Positions 1 to 10,000 of a stretch of 64,000 nucleotides of DNA are shown piece after piece. The position numbers were made by a program, and so were the translations under genes. The notes beneath the pieces are model-generated. The model saw nothing but the letters and a program-made list of their open reading frames with translations. It had not been told where the DNA came from and searched no databases. Positions within the stretch are counted from its first letter, which is position 1. The number at the start of each line of letters is the position of its first letter. Source of the DNA: Ruminococcus sp. (GTDB lineage: Bacteria; Bacillota_A; Clostridia; Oscillospirales; Ruminococcaceae); contig JAFVAN010000001.1 of assembly GCA_017480485.1 (NCBI GenBank), forward strand, positions 4,731-68,730. The letters run 5' to 3'.

Positions 1-1639
1 TGTTTTTGGTGGAATAGGGCGTGGGCTCGCCGATGTAGTCAAAGCCCGTCCAGATGAACTGGCCCGCGCAGTATTCCGCGTCTCGGTCGGGGATGATATT
101 GGCCTCCCAGCACTTAGCGGCCCATGCGGGGGTGCTGTTGCCAAGGGCCGAGCACTGCTCGTCATCCTCGGAGAGCACGGGCTTGTCGGCGGGGAAATGG
201 TATATGCCTCTGGACTGGACGATGGAGGAGGTCTCGCTGCCGTAGATATGCCAGTCGGGATGGGCGCGGTGGTGCTCGTCGTAGAGGCGCTCGGCGTAGT
301 TGTAGCCTGCGTTTTTAAGTATATCGGCGCAGCGCTGGGCGGTCTCGGAGCCCATGTAGTTGGAGCCGATGGTCACAAAGCCGTTGCCTCTGGGGTCGTG
401 CTGCTGCACAAGGCTCTTGAGCAGGCTGGTGACCTCCTGCCCCCTCTCGGAGAAATGGGTGTCATAGATCTCGTTGCCGATGCTCCAGCCGATGACACAG
501 GGATGGTTCCTGTCACGGCGCACCCAAGAGGCAGCATCCCGCCGCACCCACCGGGGGAAGAAGCGGGCGTAGTCGTAGTCGGTCTTTTTCAGCTCCCACA
601 TATCCAGAAACTCGTCAAGTATCAGAAAGCCCCGCTCCTCTGCGGCCTCAAGGAATTCAGGGGCAGGAGGATTGTGGCTGGTGCGTATGGCGTTGACGCC
701 CATCAGCCGCAGCTTGTTCAGCTTTCGGATAATGGCGCTCTTGTTGACGGCGGCGCCCAGCGCCCCAAGGTCGTGGTGCTCGCAGACGCCGTGGAGCTTT
801 AGCTGTCTGCCGTTGAGGATAAAGCCCCTGTCAGCCGTCATCTCGCAGCTGCGGAAGCCAAAGCGCACAGAGATCCTGTCCCTTTCCTCGCCGTTTTTCA
901 AAAGGCTAACGGTGCAGACATAGAGCGCAGGGGCCGTGATGTCCCAGAGGGCAGGGGCCTCCACCCGAAGCTTCTGGTCGTTGACGGTATAGCTCCGCCC
1001 GTCCTTCACAAGCTCCTGTGGCAGGACGCTCCTGTCGGCGGCGCAGCAGGCGGAGGTAAGCTCGCAAAGTGCTCCCTCACCGCCAAATCTTGTAATAACG
1101 GTCCTGAGGCTCAGGTCCGCGGCGGTCTCGCCTGCGGGCCTCTCGGTCTCTGTAGTGACGGTGACGGTGCCGTCCACCGCCGCCGAGATGTACACGCCGT
1201 TCGACAGGATGTGCTGCTCCTCATACCTGACCAGCCGCACCTTGCGGTAGATGCCCGCCCCCGAGTACCAGCGGGAGTTGGGCTCTCTGTGATCTACCCT
1301 TACGGCCACAAGGTTCTCGCCGCCCTTCAGGTATTCGGTGATGTCGCACTCAAAGCTCGTGTAGCCGTACTTCCACTCAAAGGCCTGCCGGCCGTTCACA
1401 TAGATGCGGCAGTCCATATAGACGCCGTCAAAGCGCAGGGCCGTGCGCCTGCCGTCCTCGGGTACAGTTATCACCCGCCTGTACCAGCCCGTAGAGGTCT
1501 TGTAAAGGTCCTTGGTGTCATAAATGAGCCAGTCGTGGGGCAGGTCAACGGCCTGCCAGCCCGAGGCGTCCTTAAACTCGGTGCCTATCTCGCAGCAGCA
1601 AAACTCCCAGCCGCTGCAAAGAAGCTTTTCATCTCTCAT
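1..1639 (-). CDS. Glycoside hydrolase family 2 protein (beta-galactosidase type), C-terminus beyond window edge
   Basis: Reading down from an ATG at 1639 gives about 546 open residues and runs off the left edge, so the 3' end is missing. It begins with a sugar-binding jelly-roll region (SGWEF..., VDLPHDW, GWYRR, RFDGVYMDCRIYVNG), then an immunoglobulin-like domain, then the TIM barrel (GVCEHHDLGALG, IRTSHNPPAPEFLEAAEERG). GWSIGNEI places the acid/base at Glu390 and HIYGSETSS the nucleophile at Glu469; both are intact. GH2 enzymes of this layout hydrolyse beta-galactosides or related beta-glycosides; the exact substrate cannot be read. No signal peptide is visible, so it is probably cytoplasmic. 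It lies 89 nt downstream of the HtrA gene without an evident terminator between them, so readthrough is possible. Confidence 0.93.
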   Translation of the reverse strand, partial: MRDEKLLCSGWEFCCCEIGTEFKDASGWQAVDLPHDWLIYDTKDLYKTSTGWYRRVITVPEDGRRTALRFDGVYMDCRIYVNGRQAFEWKYGYTSFECDITEYLKGGENLVAVRVDHREPNSRWYSGAGIYRKVRLVRYEEQHILSNGVYISAAVDGTVTVTTETERPAGETAADLSLRTVITRFGGEGALCELTSACCAADRSVLPQELVKDGRSYTVNDQKLRVEAPALWDITAPALYVCTVSLLKNGEERDRISVRFGFRSCEMTADRGFILNGRQLKLHGVCEHHDLGALGAAVNKSAIIRKLNKLRLMGVNAIRTSHNPPAPEFLEAAEERGFLILDEFLDMWELKKTDYDYARFFPRWVRRDAASWVRRDRNHPCVIGWSIGNEIYDTHFSERGQEVTSLLKSLVQQHDPRGNGFVTIGSNYMGSETAQRCADILKNAGYNYAERLYDEHHRAHPDWHIYGSETSSIVQSRGIYHFPADKPVLSEDDEQCSALGNSTPAWAAKCWEANIIPDRDAEYCAGQFIWTGFDYIGEPTPYSTKN

Positions 1640-1728
1640 GTTAGGTCCCCCTGTTCAAAAAATAATGCACGATCCACAGTCACCCGAAATGTTTTTGAGC
1701 GTGGGTCGTACATTAATGATTTTCAAAA

Positions 1729-3138
1729 TCAACCCTCTTCGTTCTGCACGAAGGTGCCTGTGTCCTCCATCAGCCTAAACTCTATGTCGAAGTCGTGGAG
1801 CTTGCCGTCCTCGTCCTTGCGGCAGACTCGGGCGGTCATGGTGTCTCCCGGCTTGTGGGCAGCAACAAGGTCTGCCACCTGATCGGTGCTCTGGACCTGC
1901 CGGCCGTCAAGCTCGGTTATTATGTCGTCGGGCTGCAGCATCGTGTTGGCGATGTCACAGGTGGGGTCGATGGAAACTATCATCATTCCCGAGGGCACGC
2001 CGTTCATCTTAGCGGTCTCTTCGGTGATGATGTAGAAGGTTATGCCTATCCTTGCCTTGCCTGCGATGTAGCCCTTTTCCATAAGCTCCTCGATTATCGG
2101 CTTGGCGGCGTTCATGGAAATGGCAAAGCCAATGCCGTCATACTCCGTGGAGGCCAGCTTGGAGCTGGTAATGCCTATCACCTGTCCCCACATATTGAAC
2201 AGCGCTCCGCCCGAGTTTCCGGGGTTGATGGCTGCGTCCACCTGTATGCAGCTCATGGAGGTGGCAAACTCCTCGACTCTAATGCGCCTGTCAAGGCCCG
2301 AGATTATGCCCTTTGTAACTGTCCCGTAGAACCCTGCGGGAGAGCCGATGGCAACGACCTCCTCGCCCAGGTGCAGCCCGTCGCTGTCGCCAAAGACGGC
2401 GGCCTGCAGGTCCTTGGCGGGTATCTTTATCACGGCGATGTCCGTGGCCTTGTCGGCGCCCACCAGCTTTGCGGAATACTCCGAGCCGTCGGAAAGCACT
2501 ACCTTTATCTTGTCGGCGCTGTCAACAACATGGGCGTTGGTAACGATGTAGCCGTCAGAGCTCATTATCACGCCGCTGCCCTGACTAAAGGGCACCACGC
2601 CGTAGTAATCCTGATACATCTCCAGGGAAACGACCGAGGGCGAAACAGCCTCGGCAAGGCCCTCGGCGGTGTAGCGGCCGCTCTCGTCCTTCAGGGTGCG
2701 CTCGGTCTCAGGTATCTCGGCAATGGGCAGGGTGAAGTCCATATAGTTCTCCCCGCTTACAAGGTTTACGAGCCAGCCCCGACCATTTATCATAACAGCC
2801 AGCACAAAGCCCATGGCTATCACCATAAGCGCCGCCAGTATCACCAGCGCCAGCGAGGGCCTTCTGCGCTTGGCGTTGACAGCTGCCGCCGCCGACTGCC
2901 AAAATTCCTCGTCGGGTATCTGCTCGAGCCGCTCCAGCTGGGGCGGCAGGTTAAAGAGCGTCCCGCCGAAGCGATAGGGTGCAGGGTCCGCGGGTGCGCC
3001 CTCTGCGGGAGACACAGTGGCCTCTGGCTCCGCTGCTGCGGGCTCTGCGAGGGGGTCAGGCGCCTCTGCGGGCTGCTCCTCGGCCAGTGGTTCGGTTATT
3101 TCGGGAGCTTCCTCCGCGTGCAGCTTTTCCTGCTCCAT
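1729..3138 (-). CDS. htrA: HtrA/DegP-like membrane-anchored serine protease with PDZ domain
   Basis: The 469-residue protein has an acidic, Pro/Ala/Glu-rich cytoplasmic N-terminus (about 1-90), one transmembrane helix (about 95-118, LALVILAALMVIAMGF), a trypsin-like domain and a C-terminal PDZ domain (about 365-455). The triad is visible: His in TNAHVV, Asp in ATDIAVIKI, Ser in NPGNSGGAL. The family degrades misfolded exported proteins at the outer face of the membrane. The gene sits 11 nt downstream of the sensor kinase on the same strand, so the two-component system probably controls it. Firmicute WalRK operons also carry an HtrA gene, but the walHIJ genes of those operons are absent here. 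Confidence 0.95.
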   Translation of the reverse strand: MEQEKLHAEEAPEITEPLAEEQPAEAPDPLAEPAAAEPEATVSPAEGAPADPAPYRFGGTLFNLPPQLERLEQIPDEEFWQSAAAAVNAKRRRPSLALVILAALMVIAMGFVLAVMINGRGWLVNLVSGENYMDFTLPIAEIPETERTLKDESGRYTAEGLAEAVSPSVVSLEMYQDYYGVVPFSQGSGVIMSSDGYIVTNAHVVDSADKIKVVLSDGSEYSAKLVGADKATDIAVIKIPAKDLQAAVFGDSDGLHLGEEVVAIGSPAGFYGTVTKGIISGLDRRIRVEEFATSMSCIQVDAAINPGNSGGALFNMWGQVIGITSSKLASTEYDGIGFAISMNAAKPIIEELMEKGYIAGKARIGITFYIITEETAKMNGVPSGMMIVSIDPTCDIANTMLQPDDIITELDGRQVQSTDQVADLVAAHKPGDTMTARVCRKDEDGKLHDFDIEFRLMEDTGTFVQNEEG

Positions 3139-3149
3139 AGATCTCTCCT

Positions 3150-4568
3150 TTAATCCTCAATAAGCTTGTTCGGCAGCGTGAAGGTGAATTCCGTGTACTC
3201 GCCCTTGACGCTGCGCACCATTATCTTTCCGCCGTGCAGCCTTATGATCGACCGCACGATGTTAAGGCCGAGGCCCACGCCGGTCTTGTCAAGGCCGCGG
3301 GACTTGTCGGTCTTATAAAATCTGTCGAACACCAGCGGCAGCTCGTCCTCGTCAAGGCCCTCGCCGCTGTTGCGGATGGTTATTACTGTCATATAGCCGA
3401 TGGGCTCGAAACCAAACTCGATATAGCCGCCCTCGTCAACGAATTTTATGGCGTTCTCGATGAGATTATACATCACCTGATGCACAAGGTCGTTGTCGGC
3501 GTAGAGATACATCCTGTCAACGTCAAGCCCGCGGACCTCGATGTTCTTGGCGGCAAGGCGGGGCTCGAAGGTCACAAGGGTGTCAACGATGGGCTCCAGC
3601 ACCGAAAAGCGGCTCAGGTTGGGCTTCATCTCGCCGGACTCGATCTTTGCAAGGTTCAGCATCGAGCGCACCAGCCTTGTGAGCCTGTCCACCTCCGAGG
3701 ATATTATCCTCATATAATACTCGTGCTTTTCGGGGGGGATGGTGCCGTCCAGCATACCGTCAACGAAGCCGCCGATGGAGGTCATTGGCGTCCTCAGCTC
3801 GTGAGAGACGTTGGCGATGAAGCTGTTTCTCATGGTGTCGTAGTTTTTCAGAGAGGCCGCCATCTCGTTGAAGGCATTGGAGAGCTCCTGCATCTCGGCA
3901 GTGTCGTAGTTCTGCATCTTAACGCTGAAATTGCCCTCGCCTATCTCCTTGGAGATCTCGGCTACCTCGCGGATAGGCGCTGTCAGCCTTACGGCGATAA
4001 AATATACCACCACGACCTCCACGGCAAAAACGATCGTCATGGAGATTATGAAGATATAAAGTATCTGGTTTGTTGAGCTGTCCTGATCGTTCTCGGGGGT
4101 GATGGCCAGGATATAATACAAAGGTCCGTTCACCGCAAAGGACTTGCCGACTATATGGCTCATCTCATAGCTGCCGCCAAAGTCGTCCCTGACGTACTGG
4201 GCCTCTTCACCGAACTGTGAAAGGAACTCGCGGGTGAGCTTAACGTTGTCGTACTCCCCTGTCATGCCCGAATTGGCGATGATGGTGCCTTTTCTGTCAC
4301 AGAGGAGGATATCCGCGCCCGAGCCAATGGACAGCTCCTTTATCGTCCACTCCGTATCCTCCTTCCAGTCGGAGGGGGAGGAGGATATCTTCTGCTTTAC
4401 ATTGCTCTCGACCATGAGCACGTTCTTTTCAAGCATATCCTTCTTTTCCTGCAGAAAGTAGTGGGAAGAAACAAGCAGCAATACCGCACCTAAGCAAACA
4501 AAGCTGATGAGTATTACTGCTGTAACGATCATAAAGTATTTAGAGAATATGCTTCTGCGGCTGTTCAT
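3150..4568 (-). CDS. Sensor histidine kinase (HAMP, HisKA, HATPase_c)
   Basis: The 472-residue protein has two membrane helices (about 13-35 and 168-192) flanking an extracytoplasmic sensing domain, then HAMP, a dimerisation/phosphoacceptor helix with NVSHELRTPMTSIGGF (His near residue 255) and a catalytic ATPase domain with N box (NLIENAIKFV), VFDRFYK and TGVGLGLNI. It should autophosphorylate and pass phosphate to the OmpR-type regulator encoded just upstream, whose stop overlaps this start by 4 nt (ATGA). The ligand is unknown. The extracytoplasmic domain of about 130 residues is compatible with sensing envelope stress, which the adjacent HtrA gene also suggests. Confidence 0.95.
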   Translation of the reverse strand: MNSRRSIFSKYFMIVTAVILISFVCLGAVLLLVSSHYFLQEKKDMLEKNVLMVESNVKQKISSSPSDWKEDTEWTIKELSIGSGADILLCDRKGTIIANSGMTGEYDNVKLTREFLSQFGEEAQYVRDDFGGSYEMSHIVGKSFAVNGPLYYILAITPENDQDSSTNQILYIFIISMTIVFAVEVVVVYFIAVRLTAPIREVAEISKEIGEGNFSVKMQNYDTAEMQELSNAFNEMAASLKNYDTMRNSFIANVSHELRTPMTSIGGFVDGMLDGTIPPEKHEYYMRIISSEVDRLTRLVRSMLNLAKIESGEMKPNLSRFSVLEPIVDTLVTFEPRLAAKNIEVRGLDVDRMYLYADNDLVHQVMYNLIENAIKFVDEGGYIEFGFEPIGYMTVITIRNSGEGLDEDELPLVFDRFYKTDKSRGLDKTGVGLGLNIVRSIIRLHGGKIMVRSVKGEYTEFTFTLPNKLIED

Positions 4569-5287
4569 TGAGCGCTCTGTGCGGGCTGAGCGGGAGTCTC
4601 TGTGACTTCAAACTTATAGCCGACGCCCCACACGGTCTTGAGAGCCCACTTGTCCGAAACGCCCTCGAGCTTTTCGCGAAGCCTCTTGACGTGAACATCT
4701 ATCGTTCTTGAGTCGCCGTAATATTCAAAGCCCCAAACCTCGTCCAGAAGCTGGTCTCTTGTATATACCCTGTTGGGATTGGAGGCGAGGTGGAAAAGCA
4801 GCTCAAGCTCCTTGGGGGGCGTGTCAACTACCTTGCCATCAACTCTCAGCTCATATCTTGTCATATTGACCGAGAGCTTGTCGTACTTGACCTCCTTGAC
4901 CTCCTGCTCGCCTGAGCCCTGTCCCACGCGGCGGTAAACGGCCTTGATCCTGGCAATTACCTCCTTGGTGTCAAAGGGCTTTACGATATAGTCATCAGCG
5001 CCCAGCTCGAGGCCAAGCACCTTGTCGAAGGTCTCGCTCTTCGCGGTGATCATGATGATCGGAACGTTAGATTTCTTTCTGATCTCGCGGCAAACCTGCC
5101 AGCCGTCGATCCCGGGGAGCATAATGTCCAGCAGGATGATGTCGGGCTTCAGAGCGTTATACTTGACAACAGCCTCCTCGCCGTCGTGCGCAAGTATCAC
5201 CCCATAGCCGTCCTTCTCGAGATAGAGGCGCAGGAGCTCACAGATGTTCTTATCGTCGTCTACTACCAGTACCCGTCCAAGTGACAT
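4565..5287 (-). CDS. OmpR/PhoB-family response regulator
   Basis: The 240-residue protein has a receiver domain (acidic pair in VVDDDKN, phosphoacceptor Asp in IILLDIMLPGIDGWQV, Thr in MITAKSE, Lys in DDYIVKPFD) and a C-terminal winged-helix DNA-binding domain (ELELLFHLASNPNRVYTR, YGDSRTIDVHVKRLREKL, TVWGVGYKF). The tail is Ala/Gln/Pro-rich. It heads an operon with the kinase (4-nt overlap) and HtrA. The start at 5287 is preceded by an AAAGGAGG ribosome site and by a perfect consensus promoter. Confidence 0.97.
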   Translation of the reverse strand: MSLGRVLVVDDDKNICELLRLYLEKDGYGVILAHDGEEAVVKYNALKPDIILLDIMLPGIDGWQVCREIRKKSNVPIIMITAKSETFDKVLGLELGADDYIVKPFDTKEVIARIKAVYRRVGQGSGEQEVKEVKYDKLSVNMTRYELRVDGKVVDTPPKELELLFHLASNPNRVYTRDQLLDEVWGFEYYGDSRTIDVHVKRLREKLEGVSDKWALKTVWGVGYKFEVTETPAQPAQSAQ

Positions 5288-5332
5288 ATTACTTCCTCCT
5301 TTATATTTTCCTATTTATTTTCTAACAAATAC

Positions 5333-5361
5333 ATTATAACAGATTATTCTCATTCTGTCAA
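5333..5361 (-). promoter_or_regulatory. Sigma-A promoter of the two-component/HtrA operon
   Basis: On the minus strand TTGACA (5361-5356) and TATAAT (5338-5333) are separated by 17 nt. It lies 46 nt upstream of the response-regulator ATG. Confidence 0.85.
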
Positions 5362-5484
5362 TTATTATAACGAACATTATTTAAAAACTAATGTATTTGA
5401 AAAAACTCAATAATAAATATATTATGATTATACCAAATTTCGAGCGCTATTTGTTGAACAAGATTTAAACCAAATATTAACGTA

Positions 5485-5646
5485 TTGTAAACTTAATCAT
5501 TTTTTGACCGAGCGTTTACAAAAAAATAATAGTTTGGTGCGAACAATGCCGAAAAAGCCCGAAAGCTGCCTTTGCGGCGCTCTCTGGCCAACGCCCGAAA
5601 ACACATTCAAGATTTGTTAACATATTGTTTACACAAAACAGTAAAC
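5485..5646. promoter_or_regulatory. Cluster of TTGTAAAC/GTTTACAA motifs in the divergent spacer
   Basis: The 490-nt spacer between the response regulator and the leucine-rich-repeat gene is AT-rich and holds no gene. It contains an inverted pair TTGTAAAC (5485-5492) and GTTTACAA (5514-5521), and a second inverted pair GTTTAC (5627-5632) and GTAAAC (5641-5646). These look like binding sites for a dimeric regulator, possibly the adjacent response regulator; that is inference. Confidence 0.4.
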
Positions 5647-5778
5647 TTTTCTGCCCCTAAAAATGCTCTAATAAACAGAAAGAGCAAAACAGCAAAAACG
5701 CGGTCGGCACCCGCTCGCCCTTGCTGCACGAACAAAAGAAATTAAAATATGACGATATATATTGAAAGGAATGATCAA

Positions 5779-6726
5779 ATGAAAAAGTTTATCGCAGGCA
5801 CTGCCGCAGCGCTGATGCTGTTCAGCCCCGCAGCCGACAAGCCCACCATCCCCTCGACTGTTAAAAAGATAGGCCCCTACGCCTTCTGCTACAACTGTAA
5901 CCTGCGCAGCATCACTATCCCCGAGGGCGTGACCGAGCTGGGAGAATACTCCTTCTACTAGGCAGGAAGCCTTGAAAAGCTCACCCTCCCCTCTACCCTC
6001 AAAACCATCGGGGACAGCGCCTTCCTTAACTGCTACTCCCTGTTTAACCTCACAGTCCCCCAGAGCGTGACCAAAATGGGCGCCGACTGCTTCGGAACCG
6101 ACTCGGACGGCAATTACGAGCGGGCCATCTACGGCAAGAAGGGCTCCGCCGCCGAGACCTACGCCAAAAAGAACGGCATCGACTTCCGCACAGGCAAGTC
6201 CATCGCCTCCTGCACAATAAGCATCCCCTACTACCAGTACACCTACACGGGCAACCCCATCACCCCAGAGGTTACCATCAAGAACGGTTCAACCAAGCTT
6301 GTGAAGGGCACCGACTACACGGTTTCATATTCCAATAACACCAAGGTGGGCGTTGCCACCATTAAAATAACAGGCAAGGGCAATTACAAGGGCACCATCA
6401 CAAAGACCTTTGTTGTAAAGCCCGCCAAGAACAATATAGTCTTGCTGACAAGCACAAAGGTCGGGGCCTTTACACTCAAGTGGACAAAGGGCACCGCAGG
6501 CACAGTCGGCTACGAGATCGCCTACAGCAAGGACAAGAACTTCAAAACAGGCGTAAATACGTGGACGACAACGAATGTGTCGAAAACCAGCGAGAACTTT
6601 TCAAAGGTGCCGAAAAGCGGCGAAACATGGTATGTAAAGGTCAGAAGCTTTTACACCAAGGACGGCAAGTCCACCTCCACCCGCTGCGGCAATTACAGCA
6701 GCGTCCAGACTATCAAGGTAAAATGA
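5779..6726 (+). pseudogene. Secreted BspA-type leucine-rich-repeat / Fn3 surface protein interrupted by an in-frame TAG
   Basis: The start at 5779 has AAAGGA 8 nt upstream and a short signal peptide (MKKFIAGTAAALMLF). BspA-type repeats follow (TIPSTVKKIGPYAF, SITIPEGVTELGEYSF), then TAG at 5959-5961. The same frame continues without a break to 6726 with more repeats (KLTLPSTLKTIGDSAF, NLTVPQSVTKMG), a YTGNPITPEVTI...GTDYTVSYSNN domain typical of clostridial surface proteins, and a fibronectin III-like end (VGYEIAYS, WYVKVRSFY). A single GAG-to-TAG change would explain the stop. The signal peptide also joins the repeats very abruptly, suggesting an earlier internal deletion. Suppression or readthrough of the TAG cannot be excluded from sequence. 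Confidence 0.75.
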
Positions 6727-6797
6727 TGACGCTCATTAACTAAGCCCTCTTCAACTTTCAGATATGTATTCTTCCTTGTTTTGTTTGTTTTGCTTTC

Positions 6798-6831
6798 GCC
6801 TCGCCGGCAGGTCCGGCGGGGCAATTTTTTT
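6798..6831 (+). terminator. Rho-independent terminator after the LRR pseudogene
   Basis: GC-rich stem (GCCTCGCCGG / CCGGCGGGGC, loop CAGGT) is followed by a run of seven T. Confidence 0.8.
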
Positions 6832-6926
6832 ATATTTTATTGCTTTTATATAATGCTTATATAATATTAAAAGCCGCAAAGTAATAAAAAATTTATATTT
6901 TCGGCTTTTTACTGCCCTTAAAGTAC

Positions 6927-6955
6927 TTGACTTTTATCCGCTGTTGTATTATAAT
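6927..6955 (+). promoter_or_regulatory. Promoter of the giant adhesin gene
   Basis: TTGACT (6927-6932), 17-nt spacer, TATAAT (6950-6955), 63 nt before the chosen ATG. Confidence 0.8.
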
Positions 6956-7018
6956 ATATTTTATAATAGTATGACTATAAGCAAAATTTACATATTTTCC
7001 CTGAAAGGTCTATCAAAG

Positions 7019-10000
7019 ATGCGAAACCAAGTTAAAAAGCTGACAAACAGAATACTGAGTGCTGCTTGTGCCCTTTCGCTTTTCGCGGGCACCTATGCCT
7101 CGATGCTGCCTGTGTCCGAGGCCGCCGCAACCCCCCAGCAGGAGTATGCCCACACGGTGACGGTGTTCGATATCGACATCAAGCAGGGCGCCGACTATTA
7201 CAGCACCTACTATCCCGAGGACCCCCGTCCTGCGGACCCCGAGGACTCCTCTGTCACCCCGGGCGTGGTTTCTTTTACTAACCCCGACGGCAGCGGCGTC
7301 TATGTCTGGGAGGCCGACGCACCCACCGAGGGCCACAAGTTCGTTTATAACATCAAGTTCTCCGTCTCCGGCGAAGGCGCCACCGACCAGAAGCCCGATG
7401 ACATGGATGAAGACAAATATAAAGAGGCCCGTGAGGCCGTTGGCGAGGAATTTGTAAAGATCCGCGTGCCTGCGCATATTTTGAAGCTCAATGGACAGGA
7501 GCACGCAGGCATAGCCATGAACGGCATGCTTCCCGACGAGCTGGAGATGCCTGTCCCCAACATCGAGGATATCCCCTACAAGCTGGTGGACGGTGAAAAG
7601 GTCTATTCCTCCGACCACGACTTTGTTTACAAGCTTGACGACAAGAAAGATGACGACCCATCCAACGACGAGTATATCATCTTCAACCTGAACCCCGTAT
7701 CTGCGGGCGTTGTTTACGAGTTCCCCGTGGCCTATCAGACCAACTTCAAGACCTGGGAATATCAGGACATCGGCGCATCCGCCCCCTGCTTTGCGACCTT
7801 GGACCTCAGGACTTGGCCCAAGAACGCAGATCCCGGCGTGTCTACCTATACCACCTATCTCGACGGCAGCGGCGAAAAGCCCAAGACCCGCGAGATCCCC
7901 GTATACATCGACACCACCGCCAAGATCAAGGACCAGAACAAGAGCGTAAGCAAGTCTCTGATGTCTGCCGAGGCTGCCCGTTCACTCACCGGCTTGTCAG
8001 GCGATGCCATTCAAGATAACTACCTTTACACCCTCTGGAACATCTCCACGGATGTGCAGGACGTTACACAGAAATACAACTTCACACTGAACGACGAACC
8101 CAAGGATCTGACGGGTACTGACGCCGACGGCAAAACCCACACCGTCAAGGGCGAGCTGGTGGCCATCAACGTGGGCGCGGGCTGGACCAGTGTTCTGACT
8201 GCAAATACAGTCACGGGCCTCACCTCCACCAGCAGGCGCACGGACATGGTGCTCACCAGATACCCGATCAACAACGACGGCGAAAACGAGGGCATCAACA
8301 GCCTTGAAAACGCCGCCAGAGATGCAGTATACACCGCAAAGAACGATTCCACAGGCACCGTTACCCCCGCAGACGGTCAGGACGCAGCCACCACCAAGGG
8401 CTCCAACGCCTCATTCCGCATCGAGTACAAGCTGCCCACCCTGCCACCCATCGAGGAAAAATACACCGCCGTTAAGTACGGCCTCTATAACAAGGGCCAG
8501 AACAGAGTTGGCGGTAAGAACAACATCACCAGCTTCGAGATGATGAAGCTTTCTAATGATGAGCCCCTGCCGGGTCTGCTCTATGAGACGGGCGCCACCG
8601 CTCATGCCTACGGCAGGACCATCGACAGCCTCAACGCCCTGCTGGGCGAGATGAAGGTCCCCGCTACCCCTGACACAGCGGGCAATGTCATCATCGACGG
8701 CGGCGCAAGAAAGTTTATTTTCGATATCAACAATACATCAAGCTTTACCCGCATACGCTGTGACGAGAATGGTAACGAGATAGATCAAGAGATCGTCGCC
8801 ATCACAAACTTCACCCCCGCCACCGAGGGCAAGCTGACCGGTGACGAGATCCTGGGCATCGCCGCCCAAGACCTTGCCGACAATTTTTACGGCAAGAAGG
8901 ACCTGAAATATGTCTTCGAGGATAAGGACTTCACAGTATCCAACATCCCCACCGACGCCACCAAGGCCGTAACAATGCCTCTGGACAAGGACGATTACAC
9001 CATCACCTCCCTGCGCTACAATTACACTGCACGCAAGGCCAGCTATGACGCCGACAAGGTAGAGTTCTCCTACGTCAACGAGCTTGACCCCGACCAGAAC
9101 AATGTTCTGGAATTCTGGGTGTTCGTTGACGACAACACCGAGCCTGTACTGGCCGCCACCTACAATGTATGCACGGGCGATAGCAATATCATCAGGGACG
9201 ACCTTGTCACCTCTGTGACAGACAGCCTTGTTACCTTTGCAGAGGACAGCCGCATCACTGGCTATCAGGTAAAGACCCACAACCATTACTTCCTTATCGA
9301 GCTCAAGACCTTCCCGGAGCTGAAGCTGCTGCCAAGCGAAAAGCTCTCCGGCCTGGTGACACAGGTAATGGACGACAAGGACATGGAGAACAAGCTGGCC
9401 ATAAACAACAAGGCCAACTGGAGCGTTTTCTATGACTATACCAATATCTATTCCAGAAACATTACCGGCACCGACTACATCGCGGACATCGTAAGAGACT
9501 CCAAGATCAGCAAGGAAGCCATCGGCGAGAAGTCCTCTATCCGCGGCCGCGACAACAAGGTATACCGCAGCCACAACGACACCCTTAACGGCCACTACGA
9601 GCAGGCTTGGAAGGTCTCCGTAAGCGAGACCGCCGACGGCGTCGAGGTCGATGGCGTGCTTGCAAGCAATGTGCCTGTTGTACAGCAGTCCGGTATCTTC
9701 TACGACCTGCTGCCCGCCCACTCCGAAGTGATCCCCGGAAGCGTAAATGTCTATGTTGATACAAACAAGGACGCCATCAACGAGAAGACCGCCTCTCTGC
9801 CTCCCACGGATTTTGAGATAATCAACAGTCCTGAATACGACAACTACAACGGCTCCGGCAAGAAGCTGCTGGTGATAAAGATCAACGTTCCCTGCCAGCA
9901 GAACTACGTTGTGTCCTACGTCACCGTGCACACCCACGAGGACCTGCAGGACTACGGCTCACTGGCGCTTAACACCGTGGCCTACCAGACAGGCAACGCC

